Shown: positions 9,557 to 19,156 of the stretch, one piece after another
How the letters are laid out: the number at the start of each line of letters is the position of its first letter
How positions within the stretch are numbered: the first letter of the stretch is position 1
Source: Alphaproteobacteria bacterium
GTDB lineage: Bacteria; Pseudomonadota; Alphaproteobacteria; Caedimonadales; UBA1908
NCBI GenBank assembly: GCA_013911655.1
Contig: JACESU010000002.1
Coordinates: 344,724 to 408,723 of the forward strand
Reading direction: 5' to 3'
Length of the DNA stretch: 64,000 nt
The notes under the pieces: model-generated
The model's database searches: none
What the model saw: only the letters and a program-made list of their open reading frames with translations
What the model was told of the DNA's origin: nothing
Position numbers and translations under genes: made by a program

Positions 9557-10741
9557 TTAGGCTTTGAGGGCGGCAACCCCTGGCAGGGTTTTACCCTCTA
9601 GGTATTCAAGGAAAGCCCCTCCCGCCAAAGACAGATAGCTAAATAGGGGGGCCGCCCCGGCCGATGTAATCGCGGCAACGGTTTCACCGCCCCCTGCAAT
9701 GGAAAAGACTTGTCCTTTTTGTGTAAGGCTTCCCACGTGCTGGGCAAGCTTTGCGGTCCCCTCGTGAAAAGGCGCGACCTCAAAAACGCCCATGGGGCCG
9801 TTCCACACGATAGTCTGGCAGGTATCAAGAATCTCTTGAATCAAGGTGACGGTTTGAGGGCCAATATCAAAAATCTTTTCCGCCGGCGTGATGGGGTCTA
9901 GGGTCGTTGTATGGGGATTTCCGCCGTCCAAGGTTTTAGCGACCACCGCGTCCCGCGGCAAGACGATACGACAATCTTGCAAGGGAGCTTTTTCAAGGAT
10001 TTGCTGGGCTGTGTGAATCATGTCTTCTTCCACAAGAGAGCTTCCGATGGGATAGCCCTGAGCGCGCAGGAACGTGTTAGCAATACCGCCCCCCAAAATT
10101 AAAAAGTCGACCTTAGGCAGCAAGTTTTCAAGAAGGGCAAGCTTTGTCGAGATCTTCGAACCTGCCACGAGGGCCGCCACAGGAAGCTTTGGGTGGGTGA
10201 GGGCTTTGGCAACGGCCTCGACCTCTTGTAAAAGGCAAGCACCTGCCGCACTGGGAAGGTGTTTGGTGATGCCTTGCACGGATGCGTGGGCACGGTGGGA
10301 AATGGAAAAGCTGTCGTTAATGTAAACGTCCCCTAAAAGCGCAAGTTCTTTGGCAAAGGCTGGATCATTTTTTTCCTCACCTGCATGGAAGCGAAGGTTT
10401 TCCACGAGCAGGATTTCGCCGTCCTGCAGATGCTGGGTCGTGGCCACGCTGGAGGGCGAAACCCCGTCGGGCGCAAAAAGCACAGAGCCTTCGAAAATCT
10501 CCTCCAAAGTTGGCTGTAAAAAGGCGGTCGAAAAAAGGGGGTCACGTCCCTTGGGTCGGCCAAAGTGGGTAAGAAGAATCACCTTACCGCCGCGCGCTTG
10601 GACGTCCCTCACGGTGGGTAGTGCGGCGCGAAGGCGCGTATCGTCCAGGATCTTGCCGTCTTTGACGGGCACATTGAAGTCGACTCTGATTAAAACTCTT
10701 TTGCCTTGAACGTCGAGGGTGTGGTAGCTCTTAAGGGTCAT
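9557..10741 (-). CDS. pgk: Phosphoglycerate kinase
   Basis: The enzyme makes ATP from 1,3-bisphosphoglycerate in glycolysis. The 394 residues are the normal length. The N-terminal RVLIRVDFNVPVKDGKI substrate site, the LLTHFGRPKG segment and the C-terminal nucleotide site with WNGPMGVFE and IAGGGETVAAI are complete. The ATG follows AAGAGGCACATC. With the DhnA-type aldolase at 21 kb it shows that part of the lower glycolytic or gluconeogenic route is kept. The gene stands alone between convergent ctaA and the divergent flavoprotein gene. Confidence 0.96.
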   Translation of the reverse strand: MTLKSYHTLDVQGKRVLIRVDFNVPVKDGKILDDTRLRAALPTVRDVQARGGKVILLTHFGRPKGRDPLFSTAFLQPTLEEIFEGSVLFAPDGVSPSSVATTQHLQDGEILLVENLRFHAGEEKNDPAFAKELALLGDVYINDSFSISHRAHASVQGITKHLPSAAGACLLQEVEAVAKALTHPKLPVAALVAGSKISTKLALLENLLPKVDFLILGGGIANTFLRAQGYPIGSSLVEEDMIHTAQQILEKAPLQDCRIVLPRDAVVAKTLDGGNPHTTTLDPITPAEKIFDIGPQTVTLIQEILDTCQTIVWNGPMGVFEVAPFHEGTAKLAQHVGSLTQKGQVFSIAGGGETVAAITSAGAAPLFSYLSLAGGAFLEYLEGKTLPGVAALKA

Positions 10742-10817
10742 GATGTGCCTCTTGTCTGCGGATATGATCCTAGGTTGCAGGAGAAAGATGCGTTCTTTTT
10801 AACACGGGATTTACCCC

Positions 10818-13800
10818 ATGCCCACACTCCATTTAGGATTTGGTCTAGAATTTCAGGATCTTTATGATCCCAAAGGTGTCGCGCGCGTTGACGAGATTTT
10901 TGGGGCGTGGCTGCAAGATAAGGGCGCCGCTCTTTACGGGGATCTTATGCAAGGACGCCGCGACCCTTTAAGTCTTTCCCCCAAGGCCTACAGCGATTTT
11001 CTGGTAAGGGCCGCCCCCCATGTGGCTCGCTTTGTGGGCGAGCTTTTTGGCGTACAAGGGGCATGCAATACCGATCATGCCGATCACGCCAAGCACGCGG
11101 CCCTAGGCGAGTTTCGGCGTCTTTTTTTGCAGAAATATGTGGCCCCGCGCCTGAGCGGGGCAGAAATAACGCCGCGCCTCGATGAGGAACTTGACCGCCT
11201 GGAGGACACCCAGCTTGCAGCGCGCTGCCTGGAGGCCTTGAAAACCCAGGACGCGCTAGCGTTGGCACGACTTGCCGCCCACGGCGCCGCCCGTCTTTTA
11301 ACGGCAGAAGATCGCCGTGACCGCCTTTTTATGCTGGCGCGCCCCCAAGATTTTGCGCGTCTTCTAAAGACTAACCAACACAAGAATACCCTTTACGTAG
11401 AGGACGCACGCCTTCACCCTCGTGACGGGTTTTCTTATGCCCACAAAGGATTTGGGACAACAGATGCGTTCTTGGAGGCGTCGTATTGCCTACACTGTCA
11501 CGCGCGGGAAAAAGATTCGTGCTCGAAAGGGATGCAAGGAGCCCAGGGAGAGACGCTAAAAAATCCCTTGGGTGTTTCCTTATCAGGATGCCCTTTGGGC
11601 CAAAAGATTTCTGAAATGGCGTGGCTTCGGGCGCGTGGTGAGACGCTTGGCGCCCTTATTGTTGCATGTCTGGATAACCCTCTATTGGCGGCAACGGGTG
11701 ATCGGATTTGTCAGGACTGTGTTCAAGCATGCCTTTTTCAAAAGCAAACGCCTGTCCAAATCCCTGCCCTTGAAAGCGCTATTTTAGATGACGTTTTGAA
11801 TGGTGAGTGGGGTTTTGAGATTTATAGCCTTCTGACCAGATGGTCACCCCTTTCCCGGTTTTCGTGGGTGCCAAAGGCGGCGTCGGGGCGCAGCGTGCTT
11901 ATTGCTGGGATGGGGCCTGCGGGGTTTACCCTTGCTCACCATTTGCTGCGCATGGGACACCACGTGGTGGGCGCAGAGGGGTTAAAAGTCAGCGTGCTTC
12001 CGTCGTCATTAACGGGTAAAGGAACGGACAGGACGCACGCGCCTTTCGCGCCTATTTACCGGGTAAAAGACGCGCTTTATGAAGACATGGACACCAGAGC
12101 CCCCCAAGGTTTTGGCGGCGTGTGTGAATACGGCATTACGGCGCGGTGGGACAAAAACCGCTTGACCCTGATCAGGCTCTTACTCGAGCGGCAAGAGCGC
12201 TTTATGCTTGTGTCTTCGTTCCGGGTGGGAAGCCAGATGTCGGTTGAAGACGCCCTTCAGATGGGTTTTGATCATGTGGCCCTGTGTGCGGGGGCCGGTG
12301 CCCCCCACAGCCCAGACGTGCCAGGGGTGGGCCTTGGCGGGGTGCGCACGGCCGCTGATTTTCTCATGACCCTTCAGATGGGAGGGACTTTTTCTAAAAA
12401 AAGCCTCAGTGCCTTTCAAGTGACATTGCCACTATACGTGGTGGGCGGGGGCCTGACTGCCCTAGACGCTGCAACCGAGGCGCTGGCCTATTATCCCCGC
12501 CAGGTGGAAAAGATCGCTTTGTGGTACAAGGATCTTTGCAAAGAAAAAGGGCAAGAAGCCGTTCATGCCTCTTTTAGCGTAAAAGATCTTGCCAGCCTTA
12601 AAACCTTCCTCATGCACGCCAGCGACATAGAGGACGCGCGCCGTGCGGCGGCACATACGGGGTGTCTCCCGTCCTTCGCCCCTCTTATCAGGAAATGGGG
12701 CGGGGTGCATGTGCTGTACCGCAAAGACCATCAAGCCTCTCCCTCGTACCGCATAAGTGCCCCTGAGATGCAGGCAGCCATGGAGGAAGGGGTCATCTTT
12801 CACGAAAACGTGTCAGTGTTAGCATTCCAAGGGGACGCAGAAAATCAAGTGACAGGCATTCTTGTGCAGGATCACCTAGGCAAGCGCACCCTTTTGGCCA
12901 AAAGCGTTCTCTATGCCCTTGGCACGGGACGTGCAGAAGTTGAAGGGGTGGGGGCTGAGTCTTCGCAGGTGACAAGATACGGTGACATGGATTCCCAGTT
13001 TGCGGGGAGTGTTGTCAAAGCGATGGCCAGTGCGACCTTGGGGGCTGGACGATTGGATCAGATGCTAGCGCGCATTCCGCCCCGTGATCTGGGGGCAACG
13101 TTGTTCAAGGAAATCAGGGCGGCTTCAAAGACGACGGTGACGGCGCATAAGGTGCTGGCTCCCGGTATTGTGTCCCTAAGCGTGCACGCCCCGGCCGCCG
13201 CGCGGGCCTTTGAACCTGGTCAGTTTTATAGGCTTCAAACTGGAGACGGGACGCAGGCGCCCTGTGAAGCTGTGGCCCTCACAGGGGCAAAAGTCGATAA
13301 AGACGCTGGGATTCTCGAGCTGATTATTCTCGAAAGTGGCGTGTCTTCACGCCTGTGTACCCGTCTTAAGGTCGGGGACTCAGTGTCCCTCATGGGGCCA
13401 AGCGGCGCGCCCACCTGGATCCCGTCTCAAAAGAAAGCTCTTCTCGTGGGGGGCGGACTTGGTAATGCCGTTTTATTTAGTATTGGCAAGGCGCTTCGCC
13501 GTCAGGGGTGCGAAGTTGTTTACTGTGCGGGCTACCGGACAAGGGACGCTCTTTTTTATCAAGAAGAAATTGAAGAAGGCGCAAGCCGTGTCCTCTGGAC
13601 GGTAGACGCGGGGCCACTCATCGAGGCACGCAGGCCCCAGGATAGCACGGACAACGGATCGGTCATTGACGCGCTTTACCGTCTTCAAGATGAGAAGACC
13701 TTTGTGCCAGATTTTTTGCTGACCATTGGATCTGCGGCCATGATGGCGGCTGTCCAAGAGGCCACACGTACAAGTTTTTTTAAAGAAACGCGCCAAATAG

Positions 13801-14042
13801 CCAGTGTGAACGCGCCTATGAACTGTATGATGAAGGGCATTTGCGCGCAGTGCGTGCAGGTTGGCCGTGATCCAGTGACCGGCAAGGAGTACACCTTTCT
13901 TGCTTGCGTTGATCAAGATCATCCTTTACAACAAGTTGATTTTGACTTGTTAAAAGCACGGCTTCAACAAAATCATATGCAAGAAACATTAACCGATCTT
14001 TGGTTGCAAGGGTGTACAGCCACCCCTTGTCAGGAGTTATAA
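10818..14042 (+). CDS. GltD/NfnB-like plus PyrK/NfnA-like iron-sulfur flavoprotein fusion
   Basis: The 1074-residue product has three parts. Residues 1-about 205 are a unique N-terminal region. Residues about 215-750 resemble the GltD/NfnB family: an iron-sulfur module with CLHCH, GCPLGQKI and CQDCVQACL, an FAD Rossmann site GMGPAGFTLA near 363 and a nucleotide site VVGGGLTALD near 540. Residues about 770-1050 resemble PyrK/NfnA, with FEPGQFYRLQ, LLVGGGLGNAVL and a [2Fe-2S] cluster CMMKGICAQC with a later Cys. NfnAB moves electrons between NADH, NADPH and ferredoxin; a similar role is inferred. It is followed after 5 bases by a symporter gene. Confidence 0.82.
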   Translation: MPTLHLGFGLEFQDLYDPKGVARVDEIFGAWLQDKGAALYGDLMQGRRDPLSLSPKAYSDFLVRAAPHVARFVGELFGVQGACNTDHADHAKHAALGEFRRLFLQKYVAPRLSGAEITPRLDEELDRLEDTQLAARCLEALKTQDALALARLAAHGAARLLTAEDRRDRLFMLARPQDFARLLKTNQHKNTLYVEDARLHPRDGFSYAHKGFGTTDAFLEASYCLHCHAREKDSCSKGMQGAQGETLKNPLGVSLSGCPLGQKISEMAWLRARGETLGALIVACLDNPLLAATGDRICQDCVQACLFQKQTPVQIPALESAILDDVLNGEWGFEIYSLLTRWSPLSRFSWVPKAASGRSVLIAGMGPAGFTLAHHLLRMGHHVVGAEGLKVSVLPSSLTGKGTDRTHAPFAPIYRVKDALYEDMDTRAPQGFGGVCEYGITARWDKNRLTLIRLLLERQERFMLVSSFRVGSQMSVEDALQMGFDHVALCAGAGAPHSPDVPGVGLGGVRTAADFLMTLQMGGTFSKKSLSAFQVTLPLYVVGGGLTALDAATEALAYYPRQVEKIALWYKDLCKEKGQEAVHASFSVKDLASLKTFLMHASDIEDARRAAAHTGCLPSFAPLIRKWGGVHVLYRKDHQASPSYRISAPEMQAAMEEGVIFHENVSVLAFQGDAENQVTGILVQDHLGKRTLLAKSVLYALGTGRAEVEGVGAESSQVTRYGDMDSQFAGSVVKAMASATLGAGRLDQMLARIPPRDLGATLFKEIRAASKTTVTAHKVLAPGIVSLSVHAPAAARAFEPGQFYRLQTGDGTQAPCEAVALTGAKVDKDAGILELIILESGVSSRLCTRLKVGDSVSLMGPSGAPTWIPSQKKALLVGGGLGNAVLFSIGKALRRQGCEVVYCAGYRTRDALFYQEEIEEGASRVLWTVDAGPLIEARRPQDSTDNGSVIDALYRLQDEKTFVPDFLLTIGSAAMMAAVQEATRTSFFKETRQIASVNAPMNCMMKGICAQCVQVGRDPVTGKEYTFLACVDQDHPLQQVDFDLLKARLQQNHMQETLTDLWLQGCTATPCQEL

Positions 14043-14047
14043 AAATT

Positions 14048-15388
14048 ATGTTGCTAGAACTGATGGATTTGTTCAAAGAATCCCTATCCTTATTCCTTAC
14101 GGTGCCCGCCATTGTGATTGCGGGTTTTTATTTTTCATGGCGTCTGCGCTGGGTGCAGTTTAGTCATTTAAAAAGCGCACTATCGCTCATTACGCCCAAG
14201 AAAAAAGAAGGGGGTATTTCTTCCTTTGGGGCAGTTGCAGCGGTGCTGGGGGGGAATCTTGGAACTGGAAACGTGGCGGGCGTGGCTGTTGCTCTGACCA
14301 TGGGAGGTCCAGGCGCCTTATTTTGGATGTGGGTGATGGCGTTTTTGACCGCGTCCTTGAAGTTTGCCGAATGCTTTTTAGGGGTGAGTTACCGTACTAA
14401 AAACAGCAAGGGTGAATATGTAGGCGGGCCTATGTATTACCTGGCCCAGGGCATCAACAAGCCTTTTATTGCCAAAGCCTTTGCCCTTTTTACCATCTTT
14501 GCGGCCCTGACAGGAGGGACCCTTGTACAGGTGAACTCCATGTCCCTTCCCTTAAAAGAGGCGGGCTATAACCCCCTTATTATGGGCGGTGTCATGGCGG
14601 TCATTGTGGCGGCAACGGTTCTGGGTGGCATGAAGCGCTTTGTGTTGGTGGTGACGTCCATTGTGCCCGTTATGGCGGTCGCCTATATTGGCGCGTGCCT
14701 TTATGTAATCGTTAGTCACGCGTCCCAAGTGCCGGATGCTTTTGGGCTTATTGTCCGATCAGCCTTTGGGCTAGAGCCTGTGGTGGGTGGTTTTGCTGGA
14801 TGCGCGGCATTCCAAGCCATGCGCACAGGCTTTGATCGTGCCCTATTCGCAACGGAGTCCGGGCTTGGCCTTGCTTCTATTTTACACGCCCCCGTAACAA
14901 GCCCCACGAGAGAGTTTCCCAATCCCATCGCCCAGGGCATCATCAGTATTTTCTCGCCCATGATCGTGGTGGTGGTGACGTCCCTCACGGGTCTTGTGCT
15001 CCTTGTCACTAATGTGTGGCAAGACACGAACCTTCTTAGCACCAACCAATGTACTGAAGCTTTTTGTGTGGGGCTGAATTGGGGGGATGCTAGCTACTTC
15101 TTGATGACAACGCTTTTCTTTTTTGCGTTCACAACGACTATTGCGTGGGCTTTTTGTGCAGACCGCGCCGTTGAGTTTCTTTTTGGCGAAAAGGGTGTCC
15201 GCCCTTTTCAATGGCTTCTTATTGCCGTGGTGCCTTTTGGGGCGATTCTGTCGGTCAGTTTTGTGTGGTGGCTTATGGACGTGTGCTTGAACATCATGTT
15301 GCTTTTGAATCTTGTGGGGCTTTTTATGATGAGGACACAAATCCTTGAGGCTGCACGTGCAAGCCTTTGGACTTTTAAAAAGAAATAA
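14048..15388 (+). CDS. Alanine/glycine:cation symporter (AGCS family)
   Basis: This inner-membrane transporter takes up small neutral amino acids with Na+ or H+. The family signature is present (ISSFGAVAAVLGGNLGTGNV, GGPGALFWMWVMAF, GVSYRTK, YVGGPMYYL), with about ten membrane segments. The 446 residues from the ATG at 14048 are the normal size. AGGAG upstream lies inside the end of the previous gene, so the two are probably co-transcribed. A second member of the family lies at 50-51 kb. Amino-acid uptake is expected in a host-dependent bacterium. Confidence 0.92.
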   Translation: MLLELMDLFKESLSLFLTVPAIVIAGFYFSWRLRWVQFSHLKSALSLITPKKKEGGISSFGAVAAVLGGNLGTGNVAGVAVALTMGGPGALFWMWVMAFLTASLKFAECFLGVSYRTKNSKGEYVGGPMYYLAQGINKPFIAKAFALFTIFAALTGGTLVQVNSMSLPLKEAGYNPLIMGGVMAVIVAATVLGGMKRFVLVVTSIVPVMAVAYIGACLYVIVSHASQVPDAFGLIVRSAFGLEPVVGGFAGCAAFQAMRTGFDRALFATESGLGLASILHAPVTSPTREFPNPIAQGIISIFSPMIVVVVTSLTGLVLLVTNVWQDTNLLSTNQCTEAFCVGLNWGDASYFLMTTLFFFAFTTTIAWAFCADRAVEFLFGEKGVRPFQWLLIAVVPFGAILSVSFVWWLMDVCLNIMLLLNLVGLFMMRTQILEAARASLWTFKKK

Positions 15389-15409
15389 GAGAAGGGAGAG
15401 AAAATTAAA

Positions 15410-15495
15410 TGGTGCGGTCGAGAAGACTCGAACTTCCACGGATAAAATCCACAGCGACCTCAACGCTGCGCGTCTACCAATTCCGCCACGACCGC
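15410..15495 (-). tRNA. tRNA-Leu (anticodon GAG)
   Basis: The 86-base cloverleaf on the - strand has acceptor stem GCGGTCG pairing with CGACCGC, an encoded CCA end (15410-15412), a D arm GGCGGAATTGGTAGACGC, an anticodon stem CAGCG/CGCTG with loop TTGAGGT (anticodon at 15459-15461), a class II variable arm and the T loop GTTCGAGTC. It reads CUC and CUU. Confidence 0.95.
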
Positions 15496-15534
15496 ACTCG
15501 GTATGCCTCCTTATTTGGCGAAAAAGCGCTCTAA

Positions 15535-16221
15535 ATGCAAGAAAAAAATGAAGGGGCCATAAAAGATTTTTTTTGCGCCCCCCTTAAAAGGCGTCTTGAC
15601 ACCGAAAAACCCCAGTGGTTGATGGCGGCGAGTCCCATTTCTTATCCAGACGCGCTTTCGGTCATGGATCAGCGCGTGGAAGAGATTGTAACAGGCGCGG
15701 CCCCAGAACTTGTCTGGTCGCTCGAGCATCCCCACGTCTATACCCTTGGCACAAGCGGACAGTCATCAGAGGTGCTGCGTCTTGATGTGCCTTTTTTTGA
15801 AACGGGGCGGGGCGGTAAAGCAACCTATCATGGTCCTGGACAGCGCGTGGTGTATGTGATGCTTGATCTACGTGCCCGTACCCAAGACCTGCGGGCATAC
15901 GTGTGGCACCTTGAAGAGTGGCTTATTAAGACGCTCTGTCTTTTTGACATAGAGACCGAGCGGCGTGAGGGACGCGTGGGGCTTTGGGTCACGGATAGGG
16001 GGCACGAAAAAAAAATTGCCGCCATTGGCGTCAGAGTCCGCAAGTGGATCACCTTTCATGGTATCGCCCTTAATGTGGCGCCTGATATTTCCTATTTCCA
16101 AGGGATTATCCCGTGCGGCCTTTCGCAGTACGGGGTAACCTCTATTGCCGATCTTCGCCCTCATGTGACAGCCGATCAAGTAGACGCAGCACTTTATAAG
16201 ACTTTTTTCCAAGTTTTTTAA
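15535..16221 (+). CDS. lipB: Octanoyl-[acyl-carrier-protein]:protein octanoyltransferase
   Basis: LipB moves octanoate from acyl carrier protein to lipoyl domains as the first step of lipoate synthesis. The family motif GRGGKATYHGPGQ, the catalytic Lys in EKKIAAIGVRV and the catalytic Cys in IIPCGLSQYGV are present. The 228 residues are normal, although the first 25 or so vary and the start could be internal. It is cytoplasmic and begins 40 bases after the divergent tRNA-Leu. Confidence 0.93.
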   Translation: MQEKNEGAIKDFFCAPLKRRLDTEKPQWLMAASPISYPDALSVMDQRVEEIVTGAAPELVWSLEHPHVYTLGTSGQSSEVLRLDVPFFETGRGGKATYHGPGQRVVYVMLDLRARTQDLRAYVWHLEEWLIKTLCLFDIETERREGRVGLWVTDRGHEKKIAAIGVRVRKWITFHGIALNVAPDISYFQGIIPCGLSQYGVTSIADLRPHVTADQVDAALYKTFFQVF

Positions 16222-16337
16222 CTTATTTTGTGTCATAAAGGGGATGAGATAGCAGACTGTTATGAAAAAAGGGCGGTTTTCTGCCCCGATGCAGTGCGAT
16301 TAAAAGGCTTTATTAAGAAAACGGCGAGTTTAGACAT

Positions 16338-18164
16338 ATGACAGATATTAGAAATGTGGCCATTATTGCCCACGTTGACCATGGTAAGACGACCCTTGTG
16401 GACGTCATGTTCCAACAAGGCGGGGCGTTTCGTAGTCACCAAACCGTTGCCAAGCGCGCCATGGACTCCAACGACTTGGAAAAAGAGCGCGGGATCACCA
16501 TTTTGGCTAAGTGCACCTCCATCGAGTGGAGCGGACACCGCTTAAACATCGTGGACACCCCAGGACACGCGGACTTTGGTGGAGAGGTCGAGCGAATCCT
16601 GAGTATGGTGGACGGTGTGATCCTTCTTGTGGACGCGGCTGAAGGCCCTATGCCCCAGACAAAGTTCGTATTGATGAAGGCGTTGGCGCTCGGCCTTCGT
16701 CCTATTTTGGTGGTGAACAAGGCCGATCGTCCCGATTCCAGAGCCGATGAAGTTGTCAACGAAGTCTTTGACCTATTCGTGTCCTTGGACGCCACAGAAG
16801 AGCAATTAGAGTTCCCCATTTTGTACGCTTCTGCCAAGGAAGGCTGGGCTGTACACAAGCTGACAGAGCCGCGCACGGACATTAAGCCTTTGCTTGATAC
16901 GGTGCTTTCCCACGTACCAAAACCCCAAGTGGACATAGATGCACCTTTCAAGATGCTTGTGACCATGCTTGATGTGGATCCTTATTTGGGACGCATCTTG
17001 ACGGGCCGTGTTGAAAGCGGTATTGCCAAAACCCAAATGATGGCCAAAGCCTTGACGCATGATGGTCAGCACATTGAAGACACCCGTATTACCAAGATTT
17101 TTGCGTACCGGGGGTTGAAGCGTGAGCCCATTGAAACTGCTGAGGCTGGCGACATTATTGCCGTTGCCGGTTTTGAAAAGGCAACGGTTTCCCATACGCT
17201 TGGGACCTCTGACATGACAGAGCCGCTGCCAGCACAGCCCATCGACCCGCCCACCTTGTCCATGACCTTTACCATTAACGACTCGCCTTTGGCAGGCCGC
17301 GAAGGTAAAAGTGTGACCTCACGTCTGTTGCAAGAGCGTCTTTTCAGGGAAGCCGAAAGCAACATCGCCATTCAAGTGCGTCAAAGCGAAGAAAAGGACG
17401 CCTTTGAGGTCGCAGGACGTGGTGAGTTGCAACTGGGTGTTTTGATTGAAACCATGCGCCGTGAAGGATTTGAGCTTTCCGTTAGCAGGCCTCAAGTGGT
17501 TTACCGCAAGGATCCTGAAACGGGTAAGCGCCTTGAGCCCTTTGAAGACGTTCAGATTGACGTGGACGAGGAATTCTCGGGCGTTGTGATGGAAAAAATG
17601 GGTCTTCGCAAGGGTGAGCTTACCAATATGCGTCCCTCTGGTGGCGGTAAGATTCGCCTCAGCTTTGTGGTGCCCTCCAGGTCTCTCATTGGTTACTTGG
17701 GCGAGCTTTTGACGGACACCAAGGGAACCGCCATTATGAGCCGCCTTTTCCACGGCTACGGCCCTTATAAGGGCGCTCTTGAAGGTCGTCGTAACGGCGT
17801 TCTTATTGCCAACTCCACAGGAAAGGCGGTCGCGTATGCTCTCTTTAACCTTGAGGACCGCGGGGTTTTCTTCATCGAACCAGGTGAGGACGTGTACGAG
17901 GGCATGATCATCGGTGAAAACAATCGTAACAATGATCTTGAGGTAAACCCCTTGAAGGCCAAGCAGCTGAGCAACGTGCGCGCGTCTGGTAAGGATGACG
18001 CCGTCAGGCTCACCCCCCCGAAGCGTCTGCGCCTTGAAGAAGCCCTTTCTTATATCGAAGATGACGAACTTGTGGAGGTAACACCTTCATCCCTTCGTCT
18101 TCGCAAGCGTTTCCTTTTGGCACACGAACGCAAGCGCGCGTCTCGTTCATCAGACGACGCGTAA
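16338..18164 (+). CDS. typA: Ribosome-associated GTPase TypA/BipA
   Basis: This translational GTPase binds ribosomes and aids 50S assembly and stress adaptation. The G1 motif AHVDHGKTT, the effector region around EKERGITI, G3 DTPGHADFGGE and G4 NKADRPDS are all seen. It continues with the EF-G-like domains and the BipA-specific C-terminal domain (LMFHGYGPY-like segment, here FHGYGPYKGALEGRRNG). The 608 residues are normal. It is a single transcription unit with a strong terminator after the stop. Confidence 0.96.
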   Translation: MTDIRNVAIIAHVDHGKTTLVDVMFQQGGAFRSHQTVAKRAMDSNDLEKERGITILAKCTSIEWSGHRLNIVDTPGHADFGGEVERILSMVDGVILLVDAAEGPMPQTKFVLMKALALGLRPILVVNKADRPDSRADEVVNEVFDLFVSLDATEEQLEFPILYASAKEGWAVHKLTEPRTDIKPLLDTVLSHVPKPQVDIDAPFKMLVTMLDVDPYLGRILTGRVESGIAKTQMMAKALTHDGQHIEDTRITKIFAYRGLKREPIETAEAGDIIAVAGFEKATVSHTLGTSDMTEPLPAQPIDPPTLSMTFTINDSPLAGREGKSVTSRLLQERLFREAESNIAIQVRQSEEKDAFEVAGRGELQLGVLIETMRREGFELSVSRPQVVYRKDPETGKRLEPFEDVQIDVDEEFSGVVMEKMGLRKGELTNMRPSGGGKIRLSFVVPSRSLIGYLGELLTDTKGTAIMSRLFHGYGPYKGALEGRRNGVLIANSTGKAVAYALFNLEDRGVFFIEPGEDVYEGMIIGENNRNNDLEVNPLKAKQLSNVRASGKDDAVRLTPPKRLRLEEALSYIEDDELVEVTPSSLRLRKRFLLAHERKRASRSSDDA

Positions 18165-18182
18165 AACGCGTACTAAACAAAA

Positions 18183-18220
18183 AGCCCCCACACAGTTTGC
18201 TACTGTGTGGGGGCTTTTTG
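18183..18220. terminator. Strong bidirectional terminator
   Basis: A 14-bp stem (AGCCCCCACACAGT) with a 5-base loop has A-rich and T-rich flanks on both sides. It lies between the convergent typA and the exported-protein gene at 18222. Confidence 0.9.
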
Positions 18221-18221
18221 T

Positions 18222-18926
18222 TTAGAGTGTATGGTGCAAACGATCCCGTACTCTATATATGATTTCCCAAAAAGAGCTTGTATCTGTGATCGCGTTATAA
18301 GTTGTGGATGTGTAATATTTTGACAAAATCTTTTCTTGATCACCTTTTCCTAAAAATTTCTGTGCAATTAAAGGATTAGAATCTTTTATAACAACACGTT
18401 TGAGGTGCGGCAGTGAGCCACTTTCGTGTGCTTTTGGGATGTAACTTGCTAAGATCAGTTTCAGGGCAGAAGCAACCGTCACGGCGTAATCCTTTTGCTT
18501 GCGGGCGTCATGCTCTTCAAAGACAAGGAGTTCCAAGGTTTGATCATTTCCCAGGCGTACCGGGATTTTTGCGTAAATGTTTTGGGGCAAGGTTTCGGAA
18601 GAGAGCTCTTTATTCGAGGCTTGGCTAGGCGTTACCACAAACGACTGGACTGCAGCGTTAGAAGGCGAGTACCAGTAATAACTTTGATGCAAAATCGCCC
18701 GGGGGCTTAACATCTCCACAGTACCTAAAGACAGACTTGTAGATAGTGGATGGCTACGTCTCACCTGATTGGCAAACATCTCTTCAACTAAAATATAGCT
18801 TTCATTTTTAAAGACAGATCCTTTTTGAAGGCGCTCCTTTTGTTCAAGAGGCACGTCATAAGGATTGGTCGCACAAAGAGAGGTTGAGGTGAAATAAATT
18901 AAAAAAAAGATAAGACGATAACCCAT
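18222..18926 (-). CDS. Exported protein, second member of a tandem pair
   Basis: The 234-residue product has a signal peptide (MGYRLIFFLIYFTSTSLCA) and starts after AGGAG. I do not recognise its family. It is a paralog of the gene to its right: both have KG(S/T)VF(K/E)N(E/Q)SY near residue 40, a central (N/S)(I/T)(V)YAKIPV(R/P)L segment, a (A)YIP(K/A)A motif and a Ser-Leu-(K)R/T-x-V(I)(I)-(K/R)D stretch. Both are single-domain and should be periplasmic or secreted. Its stop lies within two bases of the typA terminator, which it shares. Confidence 0.75.
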   Translation of the reverse strand: MGYRLIFFLIYFTSTSLCATNPYDVPLEQKERLQKGSVFKNESYILVEEMFANQVRRSHPLSTSLSLGTVEMLSPRAILHQSYYWYSPSNAAVQSFVVTPSQASNKELSSETLPQNIYAKIPVRLGNDQTLELLVFEEHDARKQKDYAVTVASALKLILASYIPKAHESGSLPHLKRVVIKDSNPLIAQKFLGKGDQEKILSKYYTSTTYNAITDTSSFWEIIYRVRDRLHHTL

Positions 18927-19106
18927 GAAGCACTCCTTTTATTTTCTAGCTAACACTCTATTATGTCAATAAAAGGGGGAGTCAACGCAAGTATGTAATT
19001 TAATAAAAATGCCTTATTGGTAGAATTAAAAAAGAAGAGTTGCGAAGAAAAAAGTTTCCTATCCTAGAACAGACGACCTCTAGACAAAACGGATAAGAAA
19101 AGAGAT

Positions 19107-19147
19107 TGGGTGACCTCGCCCACGGATGGGTGTGTGAGGCCACCCAA
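19107..19147 (-). terminator. Hairpin after exported paralog at 19157
   Basis: Inverted arms TGGGTG-CCTC and GAGG-CACCCA, with one bulged base in each arm, sit 10 bases after the stop of the leftward gene. The following tract on that strand is T-rich. It probably ends the transcript before the second paralog. Confidence 0.5.
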
Positions 19148-19156
19148 AGATGTTTG

